Shown here in pieces: positions 1-10,797 of a stretch of DNA of 64,000 nt (the first letter of the stretch is position 1; every line of letters begins with the position of its first letter). The stretch is from positions 3,541,501-3,605,500 of the forward strand of contig JAWHQI010000262.1 in NCBI GenBank assembly GCA_033032865.1. Reading direction: 5' to 3'. The DNA is from Dactylorhiza incarnata (lineage: Eukaryota > Streptophyta > Magnoliopsida > Asparagales > Orchidaceae). Below the pieces are notes generated by a model that ran no database searches, had not been told where the DNA came from, and saw only the letters and a list, made by a program, of their open reading frames with translations. Both the position numbers and the translations under genes were made by a program.

Positions 1-997
1 GTGAGTGGAAGGGTCGGGAGGGGGACTCGCCGGAAGGCGGGATGAAGAACCCCCTGTCTTCTGCCTTTTTGGCCTCGGCTCGCTCGCCGAGGCGATTTCA
101 GGATCCACCTGCCCCTTGCCCTTATCCACCGGCGAAGCCGGCCCGCTGTCCACCGTGACCACCGCCCCGGCGAGGGACCCCTCCTTAGAAGGCCCACTGG
201 ACCGTTGCCGAGAAGCATCGTGAGGGGGTAAGAGGGGGACGGTGCGTTCTCCTACAGTTATAACACGAGGCAGTTAGTAGCCACCCCATCAGGAACAGAT
301 AACTGACATCGCGAGGCGAGAAAGATTTACCTGCTCCCGGGTTAACGAAGGCAAGCTGATCCACGCCCTGCCGCAGGAAAACGACGTCTAAGGCCTGGTC
401 CTTCAGGAAACGATAGAGTTCGAGTGCGTCTCCCCTCAGGAGAGGCGGTCGGTACTCTGCCTCCGTCTTCTGGATAGGGGCGAAGGGAAGGTTGCCAAAG
501 TCGCCTCGCACCAAGACGAATTTATCCGTCCAATGGTGGACCTTATTGAAAGTCTCGGCAACCTTGACGCACACGCTGGTGAAGAATAAGGTACCGTCGC
601 TGGTCACCTTCAGGGTCAACACTTTGCGGAAGATGGAGAGGTTGAACTCTATCTTCTCTCCGCGGAGATAGCGGGCGTGAGCGACCAAGACGCTGATCGC
701 GTTAGGGTTGACCTGCGCGGGGATCATTCCGTAATACCGGAAGACTTGACGGACCTCAGGCCACAGGGGCAGCCTCAACCCTACCTGGAAATGGGCCAAA
801 GGAATGGCGAGCTCCCCATTATACAACGAGTTGAGAAACTCGCCCGGCCCTGGCCGCCTCGCGGTGTAGTCCGGAGGCAGGTAACGCTTCTCGACATCTA
901 CCAACTCCTCGCCGAGGGTCTGCGAGCTGGGAAAGTTATGCGCCCTGAAATTACGGACGCAGAAGGCACGCCCCTCCTCGGATGGTTCTTTCCCCAT
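1..997 (-). CDS. Spliced antisense accessory ORF of a Tat/Grande-like element, Transposase_28-like (partial)
   Basis: The reading frame starts at an ATG at 997 and runs leftward off the window. Residues about 60-145 resemble the plant domain called putative gypsy-type transposon (Transposase_28): a hydrophobic stretch, then a segment like VRQVFRYYGMIPAQVNPNA, then an FR motif. The unspliced frame ends at 185. A canonical GT-AG intron of 79 bp (donor at 330, acceptor AG at 253-252) instead joins a frame that stays open to base 1 and encodes a Pro/Ser/Lys-rich tail. I therefore model exons 997-331 and 251-1. A TATA box lies about 100 bp upstream. Antisense ORFs between pol and the 3' LTR are known in Tat-lineage elements. 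The function is unknown. The domain match is by eye, and the splice is inferred. Confidence 0.6.
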
Positions 998-1099
998 AGC
1001 GGGCCGCGAGTAGAAGCAAGGGAGTTAGGTGAGGGAGGTTCAGAGATAGGATGCCTGGGAGGGGTAGGGAAGCGTGCCTTCCAGCGCAGGAGGACCTAC

Positions 1100-1107
1100 T
1101 ATTTATA
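1100..1107 (-). promoter_or_regulatory. TATA box for the antisense ORF starting at 997
   Basis: Read on the minus strand this is TATAAATA, flanked by GC-rich DNA. It lies 103 bp upstream of the ATG at 997, a normal distance for a plant promoter with a short 5' UTR. Confidence 0.5.
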
Positions 1108-1154
1108 GACCCTGCCCCTAGGCCTAATCGCGCGAGAATAGATCATCTAGAGTG

Positions 1155-1200
1155 GCGAGTAGGTCCTAAGCAGCGAGTAGGTCCTAAGCAGCGAGTAGGT
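1155..1200. repeat. 18-bp tandem repeat, about 2.6 copies
   Basis: The unit GCGAGTAGGTCCTAAGCA starts at 1155 and 1173, with a partial copy from 1191. It contains the GCGAGTA word that also forms part of the 47-bp LTR repeat at 2983-3355. It lies between the two antisense ORFs. Confidence 0.85.
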
Positions 1201-1440
1201 ATAGAAAGAGTGCATGCCCATCAGAAAAAGGAAAAATAACGAACGAAAGAAGCACACCATACAAGCACAAAAGGAACACGTAAATATATGATAAAACATT
1301 CTTGGGGCGCCCAGCGCAAGTACGAGTAAAGAGACATAAAAGTACACCTGAGGATTACAAGGACCCGTGGGCCGCGAGTTGGATTGCTAAACAGGCTCTC
1401 AAAAAATCAAAAGAAAGAACAAAGACTATCCCTGGAGACC

Positions 1441-1889
1441 TCAACCACGATGCACCGGGTCGCGGCCCCGACGACGAGGACGTTGGGGGTGGCGAGCTCT
1501 CCAGGCGATGCCTTGTGCCACGCGCAAGTCTTCGCGAGCCCTCTCCAAGATCCCTTCGCTTTGGCGGATTTGTTCCTCACCTCGCCTAATGTGCTCCTCC
1601 AAAAGGGAGGCCTCCCCCACGGTGCCCGCCACCTGAGCAAAGCGGTGAAGATCGTCGTCGGTAGCCTTCTGGCGAGTCTCCACCTCATATAGCCTCGCCT
1701 CCGCATCATCCATCCGGCCAAATAAGCCGTCTTCACCCTGCAGGTTGTCGTGAAGTCCCTCCACTTCGGCGAGGCGATCACCAAGGGTGACCAATTGAGC
1801 TTTCACCTCGGCCGGCGGCATAGTCATCAAGAAGGAATCATGGGCCCGAAGAACGGCCATCAGGCGAGTCCATGACTCCTCGTTGAAGG

Positions 1890-1925
<36 letters not shown>

Positions 1926-2841
1926 CCGCGAGAAACTCCCTCAGGGGAGTGGACGCCACTGGTGGCGGCGACCCCGAAATTGAGTCAGAAGACGGTAGAC
2001 GACTAGATAGGAGGGATCCGTGGCTGCCTGAAGAAGAGAAGTCGGGCGAGAAGGATAAGACGAAAAGGAGAATAAAAATGAGGTAAGCAAGGAGAGTACC
2101 CCCCAACGTGTTGTCCTCTCCCGGAAGCCGAGGCGGATCTATCCGCAACCCTCCGGTGGAGGGGGATAGGCGAAGAACCACGCCCGTCCTCCCCGGCAAG
2201 GAGCTTATCGTCAGCGACTTCCCTCCAGAAGTTAGGCGGGCGGGCTGACCTATTCGAGACGGAGACAGGGGCTGTTGCAAGGGAGGAGCCGGAGTCGAAC
2301 CAACCCGCCCCAAAATTGAAGACAACGCGGTCGCTAAATCCGTTGAGGGCGCCACAGCAAGTTGGCCCTGTGAGGGAAGGCGAGTAGAGAGCGCTGCACG
2401 GAGCATGAAATTAAGACCTGGTAGATATAATCGGAAGAAAAGCGTAGCCTTACTCGACGCCAGGACGGTAGGGGCAGGAAGAAGCAACAGGCCGGTCGCA
2501 AGGATTGGAGGCGCCCTCGCGTCCACAATCCCACCGGTGGTGGCTTCGGCCCCGCCCTCATTCTCTCGGCAAGGAACGTCAGCTTGGGGCTCTTCAGGGA
2601 TGGGCGAAGCGGTGGACCTCTTAAGTAGGGGATCGCACCGGGCCGTAGAGTCGGGATCGGTAGAAGACTCCTCACGCAGCCGGGGTTCCGCCCTCTTTCT
2701 CTTGTGCTTCCTCTTTTTCGCGGAACCCGGGAGGCAGGGCGTCGAGAACTCGCCAAGGATGTCTAGGACCGCGGCCGCCTCGGGTTCGTCGTCCGCGAGA
2801 ACCCTGTTATCAGCCCGAGAAGAACCCACCCCAGAAGACAT
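1441..2841 (-). CDS. Second antisense ORF: basic N-terminus, polyproline tract, C-terminal coiled coil
   Basis: A 466-codon open frame from an ATG at 2841, 35 bp downstream of a TATA box. The N-terminal 50-65 residues hold a Lys/Arg cluster (KKRKHKRKRAE) that looks like a nuclear localisation signal. The middle is Ser/Pro-rich. A run of about 11 prolines is encoded by a 34-G homopolymer on the plus strand. The last ~110 residues are Glu/Arg/Leu-rich with heptad-like spacing, so probably coiled coil. Two in-frame segments look like introns: 2099-2028 (72 bp, GT-AG, pyrimidine-rich 3' end) and, less surely, 2453-2394 (60 bp, GTAAGG donor). Both are multiples of three, so the frame holds either way. 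I do not recognise the protein. It probably belongs to the same element as the ORF at 1-997. Confidence 0.5.
1891..1924. repeat. 34-base poly-G run (codes for polyproline on the minus strand)
   Basis: An uninterrupted G tract inside the antisense ORF. Its length is the least certain base count in the region, and a change not divisible by three would break the ORF downstream. Confidence 0.9.
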
Positions 2842-2875
2842 CTTGGAATGAGAGAACCGTGGTACATCCTCACCC

Positions 2876-2883
2876 TATTTATA
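2876..2883 (-). promoter_or_regulatory. TATA box for the antisense ORF starting at 2841
   Basis: TATAAATA on the minus strand, 35 bp upstream of the ATG at 2841. This would leave a very short 5' UTR. Confidence 0.5.
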
Positions 2884-2982
2884 GAGGGGGATCCGGTCAG
2901 CGCGCAGGTCCGCCGAATAGGGGTTGGACTTTTCTTTCCGACCTCTCGCGAGCTCGCAAAGAGCGGGGATTGTGTACAACCC

Positions 2983-3355
2983 GTATTCGGCGAGTAGAGC
3001 CGAAGGTACCTGGCGAGTAAGCCGGTGTCGTATTCGGCGAGTAGAGCCGAAGGTACCTGGCGAGTAAGCCGGTGTCGTATTTGGCGAGTAGAGCCGAAGG
3101 TACCTGGCGAGTAAGCCGGTGTCGTATTCGGCGAGTAGAGCCGAAGGTACCTGGCGAGTAAGCCGGTGTCGTATTCGGCGAGTAGAGCCGAAGGTACCTG
3201 GCGAGTAAGCCGGTGTCGTATTCGGCGAGTAGAGCCGAAGGTACCTGGCGAGTAAGCCGGTGTCGTATTCGGCGAGTAGAGCCGAAGGTACCTGGCGAGT
3301 AAGCCGGTGTTGTATTCGGCGAGTAGAGCCGAAGGTACCTGGCGAGTAGGCCAGT
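2983..3355. repeat. 47-bp tandem array, eight copies, in the probable U3
   Basis: Units start at 2983, 3030, 3077, 3124, 3171, 3218, 3265 and 3312, a constant 47 bp. The last copy diverges near 3350. Copies are nearly identical (for example one C-to-T at 3081). Each unit holds a perfect 6-bp inverted repeat, TTCGGC then 7 nt then GCCGAA, followed by the related word TGGCGAGTAAGCCGG. There are no unique spacers, so it is not a CRISPR array. The array ends about 195 bp before the TATA box. Confidence 0.95.
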
Positions 3356-3550
3356 GCCTCCCTCAGCGATTAGAGTCAGATTCTGGGGAATAGAATCGTT
3401 CGGGTACCCCTGGTGGTCTGCCTATAGCCCTTCGGGACAGCGGAGTCTGGCTACCTGCAGACCAATTTGGAGTGCGTTTAACAAATAGTAAGGCGGAGTT
3501 ACGCTATCCACAGGCCATCCGGACCATTCTACCCCTGGGAAGTCTTTCCC

Positions 3551-3558
3551 TATAAATA
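3551..3558 (+). promoter_or_regulatory. LTR TATA box (TATAAATA)
   Basis: A perfect TATAAATA downstream of the 47-bp array. Transcription would start near 3580, in a stretch rich in CT and short inverted repeats (TGTCTCAGA near 3570 and TCTGAGACA near 3628). Confidence 0.6.
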
Positions 3559-3872
3559 GGACCCATGGTGTCTCAGATCAGCACAGATCCACCCCCCTAG
3601 AGAGAGCCTGTGCTTTCTTCCTTGTGCTGTCTGAGACAGGCTCAGCTTCTGGTTTTCTGGGAGGGGAAATCAAGTTAGATTTCCGGGTTAGTGGCGGGAC
3701 CTCCTCGCTGCAGCTAGTGGGTCATTCTTAGGGAGCTACCTACCAACCGGTGAGGGTCAGTTCCTAGCTCGGAACACTTAGTCCTAAGGATCTGACGAAG
3801 AAAGAAGTAACTCAAGCTACTCCCCAAGTCTCGAACAAGTTGGACCGGTATCCGGGTTCCAACACAGATGGA

Positions 3873-3951
3873 GTGTGTGAAATTCTCAAAGAGAAAATCA
3901 AGAAGAAAGATGTGCCAGAACCAGAAAGACCAAGCTCCTCCACAAGACAAA
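3873..3951 (+). pseudogene. Fragment 1 of an old Sirevirus-like ORF3 (env-like)
   Basis: A Lys/Glu/Arg-rich coding remnant. In one frame it continues, after removing the inserted solo LTR and one copy of the ACAAA target duplication, into the coiled-coil text at 19055. There is an in-frame TGA near its left end. It is the first of several separated pieces of one old Copia-type 3' coding region. Confidence 0.5.
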
Positions 3952-5491
3952 TGTAACATCCCAGAAATTACTAGACCCATAGTATGACTTTTTGCATGGC
4001 TAAAGTCATGACAAAGGCTTAAGAAAACAAATATGGCCTTTAGGACCTTGTAGACTAGGTGAAATCACCTTGATATGCATTTAACACATATGGACCACTT
4101 GACCTAGGGTTAGCAAACTGAGCTACAAATTACAAATTTACCCCACTGTAACAATCCTAACCCTTTAGGGAGTTCCTTGGGTCACTAAAGACCTATTGAA
4201 GTCATCCTCAATGGACAAGTTGACCAAAGTCAACCCTAGCTTGAAATGAGTCAACCATCCATATTAAGTGTCTATTAGACTTCAAATGATCAAATTGATC
4301 AAACCCAAACCATAATAACCACAAAGGGAGGTCATTAGGTTATTATTAAGCCATTTGGCTCAACAAATTTCATAAAATTGACCAAAGTCAACTTTGGGTC
4401 AAACTAGCCCTAAATTAGCCTATATGGGTTCAATTAGCCCAATGTGGACAACACGATGACCCAACCAACCTTGAATGGTATCAAGGGATCCATGACCACC
4501 ACACAGGGATGGCTACCACATAAATTTGACAAAGTCGACTCTTGGTCAAAATAGCCTAAATATGGAAATTTAAGGGGTTAACCCATTTGCAATGTGCTAA
4601 AGCCTTCAAACAAAGCCCATTTTATAGCCCATGGCACATTTATACTCAATGCCCATAGAAATTGACATGCAATGGAATGCAATGGGGGTAATTTTGGGTT
4701 TTACCCAATTTGGAGAAGAAGACAAGAGGGAATTTGGCGATGGAGGCCACATGGCACTCCATTCTCCCTCCCAAAGCACTTCTCTGAGATCCTTATGAAG
4801 TTTCCAACCTATTTCAGCATGAAATTTGGCCAGGTGGAGGAGTGAGGTGTTGAATCAAGCTTGGCCAAAATCAAGCTTTAATGGCACACTCTCATAAAGC
4901 CTCCCCCCCCCCCCCCCCCATCAATTGACCCCTCCATTAGCCTTAGAATTATGAGAGGAGAAGAAACCCTATCTTGGAGAAGTGAATCGTGCGCTAGAGG
5001 AGGAGATCGGCATGGAACCTAAAGCTTGGAGACCAACCATGGCAAACCCAAATTCCTTCATCCTCAACCAAATCAAAGCATGGATTCCTTCTCCTCTCCT
5101 CTAGTGCTAGCTTTCCATGTGCTTAGATCTAAGGATTGTAGTGTAATTAGGGCTTTTCCATTTTTGGATTTCAAGCCTTTAGGCCAAAAAATGGAAACAA
5201 CGGGGGAGCAATCCCGGCCACCCCCGACCACATGGTCGCCGACAATCTCTTGCCCCCACTTAGGTGGTGCTTTTCCATTGAGGGATTGGCCGAAGAGGGT
5301 GTGTGGTGGCCGGAATCCATGCCTGAAGTTGCTACAAGAATTTCATTGTTTTGGGGTATCGGGTGGGGAAGAAGATGAATAGTGTTTTTTTTATTATATT
5401 AAATATCTTTTCTGCCATTTTATTTCAGTCCTCTTCTAAAATTATTTTAGGCCCCTTAGGCCCGGAATCAAAAGAAGTGAAAAACATGAAA
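3952..5491 (+). mobile_element. Solo LTR (Tekay/Del-like), left part
   Basis: Starts TGTAACATCCC and is preceded by ACAAA (3947-3951). The partner end at 19049 (GGGGACTTACA) is followed by ACAAA, so the 5-bp target duplication is intact. The total LTR is about 3.56 kb once the inserted LARD-like element is removed. No internal region, primer-binding site or pol is present, so this is a solo LTR left by LTR-LTR recombination. This part is AT-rich with a 17-C run at 4903-4919. The 118-codon frame at 5026-5382 looks like chance. The lineage is inferred only from the terminal sequence and length. Confidence 0.75.
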
Positions 5492-5498
5492 TGTAAGA

Positions 5499-5529
<31 letters not shown>

Positions 5530-6130
5530 GAACACAAAACACGGCCGAGGGAAGTCTTATGCCCAGGACAGCCGCCTTGCGGAAGCGCCAGCTCACGGGC
5601 TAGCCACCTCCACAAGACGCCTATCCCGCCGGCTAAACCAACTCAACAGCGGCAACCCATCAATAAACTAAAACAAGAAGCCACATATAGATATATATAA
5701 TTCGCATAAGTAAGAGTCCATAATTATACAAAAAGGTAGCTCCACGAGCTCCTGCAAAATATATCAGAGTATCACACAAGATGCCCAAAGGGGCTACATC
5801 TCAAAACTACTACTCACGTCTGTCACTGCCGGTACTGTAGGTATCGCTGTCTCCGGCCCTGCCGCCCTGACCTGACTGTCCTCCTCCTGCGCCGTGTGCT
5901 GCGGCTCCAGGGCGCACTCCTAAAAAGAGGGATGTAGCAACCGTTAGTCATAAAGACTAAGTGGCTTCACATCCGCTCCCCCGGCGACTCCAAGGCACCG
6001 GGCGGTAGAATTGAATAGAAGCTGCAATATTAGCAATAGTATACAAAATAGGTGACAGGAAGGGTTGTTCATATATGTCGGTTGTATAAGTACCCAAGTA
6101 CTTGCAATGGCACTATCAAGCTGTTCATAA

Positions 6131-6131
<1 letters not shown>

Positions 6132-6181
<50 letters not shown>
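6132..6181. repeat. (TA)n microsatellite, about 25 units
   Basis: A pure TA tract in the 3' LTR. The matching place in the 5' LTR (about 13482-13491) has only about five units, so the expansion or contraction came after insertion. Confidence 0.95.
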
Positions 6182-6185
<4 letters not shown>

Positions 6186-6288
6186 GCAGCAGTTATAAAT
6201 GCAAGTACTGGAAACAGAAAGCATAAGCAGATTATCAAAATCGTACTAGTAACAGGGCATAGATAAAGTATCACAGAGCTGAATTGAA

Positions 6289-6388
6289 CTTAACTTATAA
6301 GGATGCCCATACAAGCTTATAAGTTAAGGGTCTGCATATAAAGGTAACTCATCATATAAAGATGCCCATACAAGTTTATATGATGAGT
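6289..6388. other. Twin hairpins with the same loop (3' LTR copy)
   Basis: Hairpin 1 has stem 6289-6301 paired with 6316-6328, 13 bp, perfect. Hairpin 2 has stem 6347-6360 paired with 6375-6388, 14 bp, perfect. Both enclose the same 14-nt loop, GATGCCCATACAAG on the plus strand (CTTGTATGGGCATC in the element's sense RNA). The stem sequences differ. The pair next to the loop changes from G-C to A-T and stays paired. Confidence 0.85.
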
Positions 6389-6405
6389 ATCCATTGCTGT
6401 GCAAT

Positions 6406-6475
6406 GCAATGATTATGATATGAATGCGGTGCAATGATTATGATATGAATGCGGTGCAATGATTATGCTATGATG
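6406..6475. repeat. 25-bp tandem repeat, about 2.7 copies
   Basis: The unit begins GCAATGATTATGATATGAAT and repeats at 6406, 6431 and 6456. The same array is in the 5' LTR near 13726-13795. Confidence 0.85.
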
Positions 6476-6901
6476 ACTTCTCCAAGCGCATTTGCTATGT
6501 CGACACAGACCTTTAGTTCCCACTTTTCGAGGGTAGCTAACCACTCAGGCGCCCCCGTCGTGGCCAGACGGTGGCAGTGGCACGGGCTTCACCACTACTA
6601 GGAGGGTATGAACACTACCGGTCCTAGTCCTATGTACGCCTCGACGCGCTTGTTCATAGCGGAGTCCTTGCGTACTACCCGCATTCCTGCGGGGTCTTCA
6701 AGACGCGGAGGGGATCTATTGGGTAGATGGAAACCAGGGCATTCCAACCCAACCGGTCTGAGTCTAACTGCCGGCTCCTGTCGGTGTCACGACTAGCGAG
6801 CCCGTAGACCCGCCACCAACTATCCTCTACCGAGGATCACTACACCACCATGTGTGAAAACCTGCACATTCATACTATCACGTCCTACCCGTAGGCCCAT
6901 T

Positions 6902-7078
6902 CACAACCGGTGCTCACAAGCACTCATCATATTAGCACGTTCTGCCCGTAGGCTCCGTTCACAACCGGTGCTCACAAGCACTCATCATATTAGCACGTTC
7001 TGCCCGTAGGCTCCGTTCACAACCGGTGCTCACAAGCACTCCTCATATTAGCACGTTCTGCCCGTAGGCTCCGTTCAC
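6902..7078. repeat. 58-bp tandem repeat, three copies (3' LTR)
   Basis: Units beginning CACAACCGGTGCTCACAAGC start at 6902, 6960 and 7018. A diverged copy lies just before. The array sits in the transcribed part of the LTR if transcription starts upstream of the CT-rich leader. Confidence 0.9.
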
Positions 7079-8927
7079 CACAAGTTCAACCTAGTTGAAC
7101 TATGCACATTCTTGAGAGTTTACTACCAATACGCATCATCCCGTTATTTATCTAGCGAGACGATCATTCATAGAAGCACGTCTTCCAAACATGCGCCAAG
7201 AGTCCCCAAGATAACGTTCGGGATTTCCAAGCATATCTCACATGTCATCGACATTCACCTCTCGCACTCAATTTACGGCCCGCTCTATCACAATGAGATG
7301 TTTATCACATTTGAGGGGTTATCACCAAACCACACTCTTCGCTGGGTGTTCGATCGATGTGCGCATTATTATAAACATGTCGTCAAAGTCTTTATTCGAT
7401 TATTCATCGCAACGCCTCATTCCATACATCATGCCATTCGCCCATGCTCCGCCCAATTGACCCGTAAATCTGGGCACTCATTTCCTCATTAAATTGGAGA
7501 ATATAGATTTTTCTCCAAACAATAGCCACGTCGGCATTCCTAGTTATTATTCCCAGAGCGAAGCGAGAACGAACTACGGTTGGCGAAATCACAACAAGTA
7601 CCCTCCCACAACTCATAAAATTCAACAAGGGTCAGCACAATATCCCAAGTTTATCGCAATTCAAACTACAACGACGCTGATGAACAAAACTGAGATTCTG
7701 GGAGTTCTACTCCACCCCAAATTATGTGCCACCCCATTTTGGAAAGCTAACAACAAGGGCTACAACATTCATGTTGAGTCCTAAACCCAGATCCCAGTGG
7801 GTCCTACCTAAAATCTGCCATGAAGTCCACTGTAGAAACCTGGACAGCAAAAACAGCACGCAGTGGACCCAAACCAGCTTTCTGGACAGTCCACTCGACT
7901 GGACTTTTAGAGAGATACAGGTCACCCAAGAAAACGTGTAACCTATCGTTGGAAAGCTCTTTCCGAGGGCTACAACTTCCTTGTTGATCCCAAAGTCTAG
8001 TTCCAGTGGGGTCAAGCCTAAACATTGGCTCGAACCCAGCTGCGCACGATTTTATAATTAACAACCCCAATTAACAGAGGATTAATCCTCATCTTCCCCA
8101 ACAAAATTTCATAATTTAAGTCATATATACATAGCTTCATCTATCCTTCTAACCATATAATTAAACTTCTGCTATACCCCAACAAGAAATCCCATAGCAG
8201 GGAACTATAATTGATCATATATAAGTATGAGCATATATAAATAAAATCCCATAACAGGGAAACTAAAACCCTTAATCGATTTATCAAGCCCTAGCATTTT
8301 TTTCTCATCGATCTCCCTCCACAGACCACGGCTATGCACCAAATCAGATCCTATCTCAACCTCTTGGTGAGAAGAAATGATTTCAAGGAACTTCACGGCA
8401 AACGGTGCCCTAAATCTGAAGTTCCACGTGGTCAATCTAAGAAAACTCCATTAAAGCTCACATGAGAAGCTCTCTTGAGATATCATCTCTCCTATTGTAA
8501 TCTAGGATACTAGCACCAAGGGAGAGGGGTTGGAAGTCACCTGAATCCGGGCCGACGATCGCGGCGGCATGACGGCGCTTGGACGAACTCAACTCTTTCC
8601 AAGCTAGCTCTTCTTCCAACGGACGTACGAGCTTCTCCACGAATTTTCTTGGCCAAAACCCTAAGTGGGGTGGGGGAGAGGTGGAGACAGAGAATGAGAA
8701 AGAGAGGGAGGAAGATGGAGTTCTGGGAAGAAGATGATGAAGAAGAAGAAGAAGAGAAAATGAGATGGCTCGGCCCCTTTCTTTTTGGTTTGCATTAATA
8801 GCCTTGGAACCCCAAAGTTAGCTGTCAGCTACTTATTGGACAGTAAATCCACTGTTGGCTTCAAATAATCATAAATAAAAAGCACCCAAGCTTTATCGGG
8901 CGCGGGAAGAAAAGGCCCAGAATTCGT

Positions 8928-9495
8928 CGAGCGCTACTGCCCCCTTCGACGCTCGTCGAACGAAGCCCTTCGACTTTCGTCGAACGCTAATATTCATCTA
9001 CCGCTGAACGCCTCCAAATTCGTCGAACGAAAATGGATTTCGTCGAACGGAATACTTCCGTCGATCACCATTCGGCGATCTTTTCGTCGAACGCCTATAT
9101 CTTAGTCGAGCGCAAGGATTTAGTGGAACGCTTCCCGTTCGACGTTAGTCGAACGGGAGCAGCAAAGCTTTAGCCGAGCGCTATCATTTTTCATCGATCG
9201 TCGATCGGCTGGAATAATATATTTGTCGAGCGCTTCCTAATATTACGTCGACCGCCGAACATATGATTCGTCGAATGCCGTTCGACGATACTTCGTCGAC
9301 GCCTTTCGTCGAACGCCGTTCGACGAACTTTCGTCGAACGCAGAACCTTCTTCGATCGCAGCTGCAGCTTATATTTCGTCGAACGATACTATCCTATACT
9401 CCGCCGAACGCCGCAATCCCTTCGATGTTCGTCGAATGCTTCCCCTTCAACATTCGTCGGACGGCATCCTCCCTTCGACGTTCGTCGAACGAAAT
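8928..9495 (-). promoter_or_regulatory. U3 array of TTCGTCGAACG-type palindromes (3' LTR)
   Basis: About 25-30 exact and degenerate copies of a TTCGTCGAACG word and its reverse complement in roughly 570 bp. At least eleven contain the exact 9-mer TTCGTCGAA or its complement. Some are adjacent, making longer palindromes (near 9308-9340). In element orientation the array lies 160-730 nt from the LTR start, upstream of a CT-rich probable leader, so it occupies the position of enhancer elements. Confidence 0.8.
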
Positions 9496-10264
9496 CTCAG
9501 AAAACCTATTATCTTATTACCCCCATCTCCTACAACAATATTGTTATCACTTTCCCCCAATTAATCCAAATTTGAGCACGCACTGGAAAGCCCAAATCCG
9601 ACCCAAGTTGAGTCAACACGTCTCTGAGGGGTCTAGCACGAAATGGGATGTTACAAATCCAATAAACGAAGAAACAATTTCGTCCCCAAAATTTAAGTTG
9701 GGCTTATGGGGACCGAAGATCGGATTACGAAAATTGTTCTTCCGAGCACATACCGAATCTTACCCGTCTCAGGTGAGGGCCACAACTCGTCCTTCCTACC
9801 TCACCTCAATTTCTCCCCGGTGTGCTCTCATCATACTCCACGCACTTGGTATCCCAAGTTTTCTCAACCTCAACGAATCAACTTTGCTATACCTTTGTCA
9901 AAAGCCGTCGGGTCAGAGAGCCTAACACGCACGATGTTATCACTCGTCCTCTCAACCTTAACCGATCAACATTCTTCGCACCTTGGATCTGAATCATTCT
10001 AGGTTCAGTGAACCTGTTACGCACGAGTTTACCACTCGTGCTCCCGCACCAAATCCAGATTCCTCCTCTCAAGGAGTCATGTGTTTTAGATTTGCAAGAG
10101 TAAGTTGATTTTTCCAATCTCAGGCATCGTTATCCAAATAACGTGCAACACCCTTATCGTCATCACTTGAATGTATTCAACAATTTAGCTTTCAAAGAAA
10201 TCGGCCTCAAAGTCAGGCGGGTAGTCTACCAGGTAAGGTATGGGGTCACGCACATGCTTGACAC

Positions 10265-10797
10265 AGCCTAGGTGGCGGCTTCGGGAATGAACACCAAACA
10301 ATAGCCCGGATGGCGGCTTTGGGAATTAACACCAAACAATAGCCCGGATGGCGGCTTTGGGAATTAACACCAAAGGGCCCGGACCATCCAGTTGAACGAA
10401 CTACATTAGCCCGGATGGCGGATTTGGGAATTAACACCAAAGGGCCCGGACCATCCAGTTGAACGAACTACATTAGCCCGGATGGCGGCTTTGGGACTTA
10501 ACACCAAAGGGCCCGGACCATCCAGTTGAACGAACTACATTAGCCCGGATGGCGGCTTTGGGACTTAACACCAAAGGGCCCGGACCATCCAGTTGACTGA
10601 ATTAAACTAGCCCGGATGGCGGCTTTGGGAATTAACACCAAAGGGCCCAGACCATCCAGTTGAACGAACTACATTAGCCCAGATGGCGGCTTTGGGAATT
10701 AACACCAAAGGGCCCGGACCATCCAGTTGACCGAATTAAACTAGCCCGGATGGCGGCTTTAGGAATTAACACCAAAGGGCCCGGACCATCCAGTTGG
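10265..10797. repeat. 67-bp tandem array with shorter 38-bp units at one end
   Basis: Units beginning AGCCCGGATGGCGGCTTTGG start at 10341, 10408, 10475, 10542, 10609, 10676 and 10743, a constant 67 bp; the last is cut short. Two 38-bp units at 10265 and 10303 lack the second half, so the 67-bp unit is a 38-bp core plus a 29-bp extension (AGGGCCCGGACCATCCAGTT onward). Confidence 0.95.

Larger units (their letters stand above)
2971..3872 (+). mobile_element. Probable 3' LTR of the Tat/Grande-like element
   Basis: The proposed LTR starts TGTGTACAACCCG right after a purine-rich tract (AAAGAGCGGGGAT, a plausible polypurine tract) and ends CGGGTTCCAACA. The two ends form an imperfect inverted repeat (TGT, spacer, AACCCG), and the limits are TG and CA as expected. 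It contains a 47-bp tandem array and then TATAAATA at 3551. The 5' partner lies outside the window, so the boundaries cannot be confirmed by comparison. The sequence after 3872 is coding text of an older Copia element, which fits an LTR edge. Confidence 0.5.
5492..9655 (-). mobile_element. LARD-like element, 3' LTR
   Basis: On the minus strand it starts TGTAACATCCC at 9655 and ends GGTCTTACA at 5492. In element orientation the order is: palindrome array (9495-8928), CT-rich probable leader (complement of GA-rich 8690-8760), a region with small chance ORFs, 58-bp repeats, 25-bp repeats, twin hairpins, a (TA)n tract and a 27-C run (5499-5525, poly-G in sense) next to the LTR end. Compared with the other LTR it lacks 56 bp near 7647 and has a longer (TA)n. 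Confidence 0.85.

Noticed and set aside
2983..3355. Possible CRISPR array
   Set aside because: Repeats are head to tail without spacers; plant retroelement context.
5026..5382. 118-codon frame in the solo LTR
   Set aside because: Low-complexity Pro/Ser text in a non-coding LTR; no homologous motif.
7112..7492. 126-codon frame, repeated at 14422-14802
   Set aside because: It lies inside the LARD LTRs, antisense to the element, and is repeated only because LTRs are duplicated. No domain or coding character.
8458..8640. 60-codon minus-strand frame in both LARD LTRs
   Set aside because: In sense orientation and near the probable leader, but short, no recognisable domain, and no independent copy to show conservation.
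10265..10797. Possible CRISPR or satellite array
   Set aside because: Tandem 67-bp units inside a LARD interior without spacers; only about seven copies.
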